Assembly (NCBI GenBank): GCA_031279925.1 | Contig: JAITHQ010000179.1 | Span: 1-8,238 of the forward strand | Origin: Treponema sp. | Lineage (GTDB): Bacteria > Spirochaetota > Spirochaetia > Treponematales > Breznakiellaceae | Direction: 5' to 3' | Length of the DNA: 8,238 nucleotides | In this document: positions 7,076 through 8,238 of the stretch, piece by piece | Position numbering within the stretch: position 1 is the stretch's first letter | How the letters are laid out: every line of letters starts with the position of its first letter | Position numbers and translations under genes: made by a program | Notes under the pieces: model-generated | The model's database searches: none | The model's input: only the letters and a program-made list of their open reading frames with translations | What the model was told of the DNA's origin: nothing

Positions 7076-7110
7076 AATATGATATAAACATATTAACATG
7101 ATATACATGT
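7076..7110. promoter_or_regulatory. Two adjacent inverted repeats over the importer promoter (candidate operators)
   Basis: AATATG-N7-CATATT (7076-7094) and ACATG-N5-CATGT (7096-7110) lie side by side. They cover the -10 element, the start region and the promoter spacer. Both contain ATGATATA, 19 bases apart (7079-7086 and 7098-7105), which would put two bound dimers on nearly the same DNA face. The minus-strand word ATGTATATC (7108-7100) also occurs upstream of the regulator gene at 337-345, with GTTA a short step downstream in both places. A repressor site for the neighbouring ArsR-type regulator is plausible but unproven. Confidence 0.55.
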
Positions 7111-7118
7111 CTTGTCAA
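7090..7118 (-). promoter_or_regulatory. Sigma-70-type promoter of the sugar importer operon
   Basis: On the minus strand TTGACA (7118-7113) is followed after 17 bases by TAATAT (7095-7090). The -35 is perfect, the -10 is one base from consensus and the spacing is ideal. Transcription should start near 7083, leaving a leader of about 44 bases before the binding-protein ATG. The strength of the match suggests the operon is held down by a repressor rather than lifted by an activator. Confidence 0.82.
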
Positions 7119-7170
7119 GCTGGTTTTTAGGGTTTTGCATAAATTTAACGAAATTTTAGGCGTTTTTACA

Positions 7171-7190
7171 TCCGTTATTTTTGATATAAA
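7171..7190 (+). promoter_or_regulatory. Repeated extended -10 element before the htpG fragment
   Basis: TCCGTTATTTTTGATATAA (7171-7189) matches 18 of 19 bases at 344-362, the promoter of the regulator. It contains TGATATAAA, an extended -10 with one mismatch. Transcription would start near 7197, almost on the TTG at 7194. It may drive the truncated htpG or be a leftover of the same duplication that placed the regulator promoter; the function is uncertain. Confidence 0.45.
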
Positions 7191-7619
7191 TTATTGACGG
7201 AGATTGATCAGCAAGCCCGCTTTGAAGGGCGGGGCATTAAACCCGCGCTTCTGATGGCGAGTTGGAAGCTCCTGGCCGAATTCAAGACCCTCGCGGACAA
7301 CAATGAGGAGCAATGGGAGACCTTCATCGGCCAGTTCAACCGGCCCCTCAAGGAGGGGCTCTACCAGGATTTTGCCAGCCGGGAGGCTTTGCAGGAGTTG
7401 GTCCGCTTTAAGAGCACCGCAGCGGAGGGCTGGACGAGTTTCGCCGCCTATGTCTCCCGGATGAAGGGCGATCAGAAGCACATCTACTACATCACCGGCG
7501 GGGATGAGAAGACGCTGCGGGCGTCGCCCCTGCTGGAAGCCTACCAAGCCAAGGACATCGAAGTGCTGATCATGGATGACGAGATCGATGAGATCGTGAT
7601 TCCCTCGCTGCACAGCTAT

Positions 7620-7673
7620 CGCCCTGCGGTCGGCCCTGCGGGCGCTTCCGAAGGGGCTGCGGAGGGAACTTCC
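7620..7673. repeat. GC-rich in-frame insert in the htpG fragment
   Basis: Bases 7620-7673 encode residues about 143-160 of the HtpG fragment, a Pro/Ala/Gly/Ser stretch (RPAVGPAGASEG...) between IVIPSLHSY and WELKAVN, segments that are nearly adjacent in HtpG relatives. CCCTGCGG occurs twice within it (7622-7629 and 7634-7641). It resembles the GC-rich repeat at 88-137. I infer a small repeat that entered the gene without breaking the frame. Confidence 0.5.
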
Positions 7674-8105
7674 AGTTGGGAACTCAAGGCGGTGAACCGG
7701 GCCGGGGCGGACGAGGAATTGGGTGAAAAGAAGGACAAGGCCGCGGAGAAGGACGCCAAGCCGGTAATTGCCAAGCTCAAGAAGGCCCTGGGAGACCGGG
7801 TGAAGGACGTGAAGCTGTCCCGGCGGCTCCACGATTCCCCTTCATGTATCGTGGCGGACGAGAATGACCCGACTATTCAGATGGCCCAGATGCTGCGGGC
7901 CATGGGGCAGACTGAGATGCCCGACATCAAGCCGATTCTGGAGGTGAACGGCGAGCATCCGATTGTGGCGGGGCTGAAGCAGGTGGATGACGAGGCCCGT
8001 ATTGCCGACGTGTCGGGGGTTCTGCTGGATCAGGCCCTTTTGGTGGAGGGGGCGAAGATCAAAGACCCTGCGGATTTTGTGAAACGGCTGAACCGTCTGC
8101 TGGCC

Positions 8106-8123
8106 GCGCCCTGCTCAGGCTAA
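8106..8123 (+). repeat. Direct repeat of window bases 1-18
   Basis: GCGCCCTGCTCAGGCTAA is the last part of the htpG fragment and is identical to bases 1-18. With one gap the match runs on through AGCCT. The two copies are 8.1 kb apart and bracket the regulator, the importer operon and the htpG fragment. Because the repeat is coding in both copies, it is probably the visible edge of a longer duplication that extends left of the window. Confidence 0.85.
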
Positions 8124-8140
8124 GAGCCTGTTCAAATTGT

Positions 8141-8172
8141 GGCTTTTTGCGGTCTATTGACCGCAAAAAGCC
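8141..8172. terminator. Long hairpin after htpG fragment
   Basis: GGCTTTTTGCGGTC and GACCGCAAAAAGCC form a perfect 14-pair stem with a TATT loop, 17 bases after the stop of the htpG fragment. A run of five T/A lies within the arms, as in two-way terminators. Its last four bases are shared with the next hairpin, so the two cannot form fully together. Confidence 0.7.
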
Positions 8173-8190
8173 CGATTTTCGGGCTCTTTT
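8169..8190 (+). terminator. Rho-independent terminator
   Basis: AGCCCGA, loop TTT, TCGGGCT form a seven-pair stem (8169-8185), followed directly by CTTTT. This is the most standard terminator in the window for rightward transcription through the htpG fragment. Confidence 0.75.
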
Positions 8191-8203
8191 GGAGCCTGCA
8201 AGG

Positions 8204-8236
8204 TAGAATTTTGGCGTTTGCAACGCCAAAATTCTA
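8204..8236. terminator. Perfect 15-pair hairpin at the window edge
   Basis: TAGAATTTTGGCGTT and AACGCCAAAATTCTA pair perfectly around a TGC loop. The arms carry the A and T runs internally, so it could act as a terminator for a gene converging from the right, or be a small repeat of the kind found between genes. What follows lies outside the window. Confidence 0.5.
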
Positions 8237-8238
8237 GA

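Larger units (their letters stand above)
7194..8123 (+). pseudogene. htpG: HtpG (Hsp90) fragment lacking the ATPase domain
   Basis: The 309-residue frame covers part of the HtpG middle domain and the whole C-terminal dimerisation domain. Matches include LADNNEEQWETF, RPLKEGLYQDF, the KxxIYYITG-type segment at 95-102, ASPLLEAYQAKDIEVL and DEIDEIVIP at 110-137, then RLHDSPSCIVADENDP (211-226), QMAQMLRAMGQ, and LLDQALLVEG (277-286). HtpG is normally about 620-640 residues; the N-terminal nucleotide-binding domain with its GHKL motifs is absent. Homology fades in the first 28 or so residues (7194-7277), so the breakpoint lies there. The only start at the 5' edge is TTG, with no ribosome binding site. 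An inserted low-complexity segment sits at residues about 144-160. The end repeats at 1-18. It could not work as an ATP-driven chaperone; a stable truncated protein able to pair with full-length HtpG cannot be excluded, because the frame is intact. Confidence 0.8.

Noticed and set aside
7191..7832. 213-codon open frame antisense to the htpG fragment
   Set aside because: It is a mirror frame of GC-rich coding sequence; the plus strand has clear HtpG homology over the same bases.
1..8238. CRISPR array, tRNA, rRNA or transposase gene
   Set aside because: No regularly spaced repeats, no cloverleaf or rRNA-like stretch and no DDE or recombinase frame were seen on either strand.

Overview
The window looks like part of a spirochaete chromosome, most likely a Treponema of the termite-gut type. 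This is an inference from the character of the proteins (an HtpG C-terminal half, a treponeme-like sugar ABC importer, a relaxed lipobox) and the mixed base composition; no rRNA or other phylogenetic marker is present. It holds a small plant-glycan-style carbohydrate locus lying between two copies of the end of htpG.

Layout. Bases 1-18 are the last five codons and stop of an htpG-like gene entering from the left. Bases 19-369 contain no convincing gene; they include a GC-rich repeat and an extended -10 promoter. A 310-residue ArsR-type regulator runs rightward (370-1302). Everything from 7039 down to 1286 is on the minus strand and reads as one operon: sugar-binding lipoprotein (7039-5708), an intercistronic hairpin, two MalF/MalG-type permeases with a 4-base ATGA overlap (5639-4743 and 4746-3910), and a cytoplasmic-looking 644-residue BNR/sialidase-fold enzyme with ricin-type and AbfB (CBM42) trefoils (3880-1946). 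It ends in a wrecked glycoside hydrolase family 2 gene (1876-1286), which keeps its ribosome binding site, a short start and the catalytic-motif region, but has two frameshifts and has lost most of its body. No transport ATPase is encoded, so a shared ATPase elsewhere is implied.

The operon has a near-consensus promoter (TTGACA, 17 bp, TAATAT) at 7118-7090 with two adjacent inverted repeats over it. A 9-base word from this region recurs just upstream of the regulator's promoter, which suggests that the regulator controls both itself and the importer. The regulator's start codon sits about where transcription should begin, so its mRNA is probably leaderless.

At the right, 7194-8123 encodes only the middle and C-terminal parts of HtpG, without the ATPase domain. 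The last 18 bases of this fragment repeat exactly at 1-18. The simplest reading is that the locus lies between an intact htpG (left, outside the window) and a displaced 3' half of htpG (right), as produced by duplication or integration. The window ends with three strong hairpins, at least one of them a rho-independent terminator.

How it works together (inference): oligosaccharides, perhaps arabinose-containing ones given the CBM42 domain, are captured by the lipoprotein, imported by the permeases, and trimmed inside the cell by the BNR enzyme. The lost GH2 enzyme would once have assisted.
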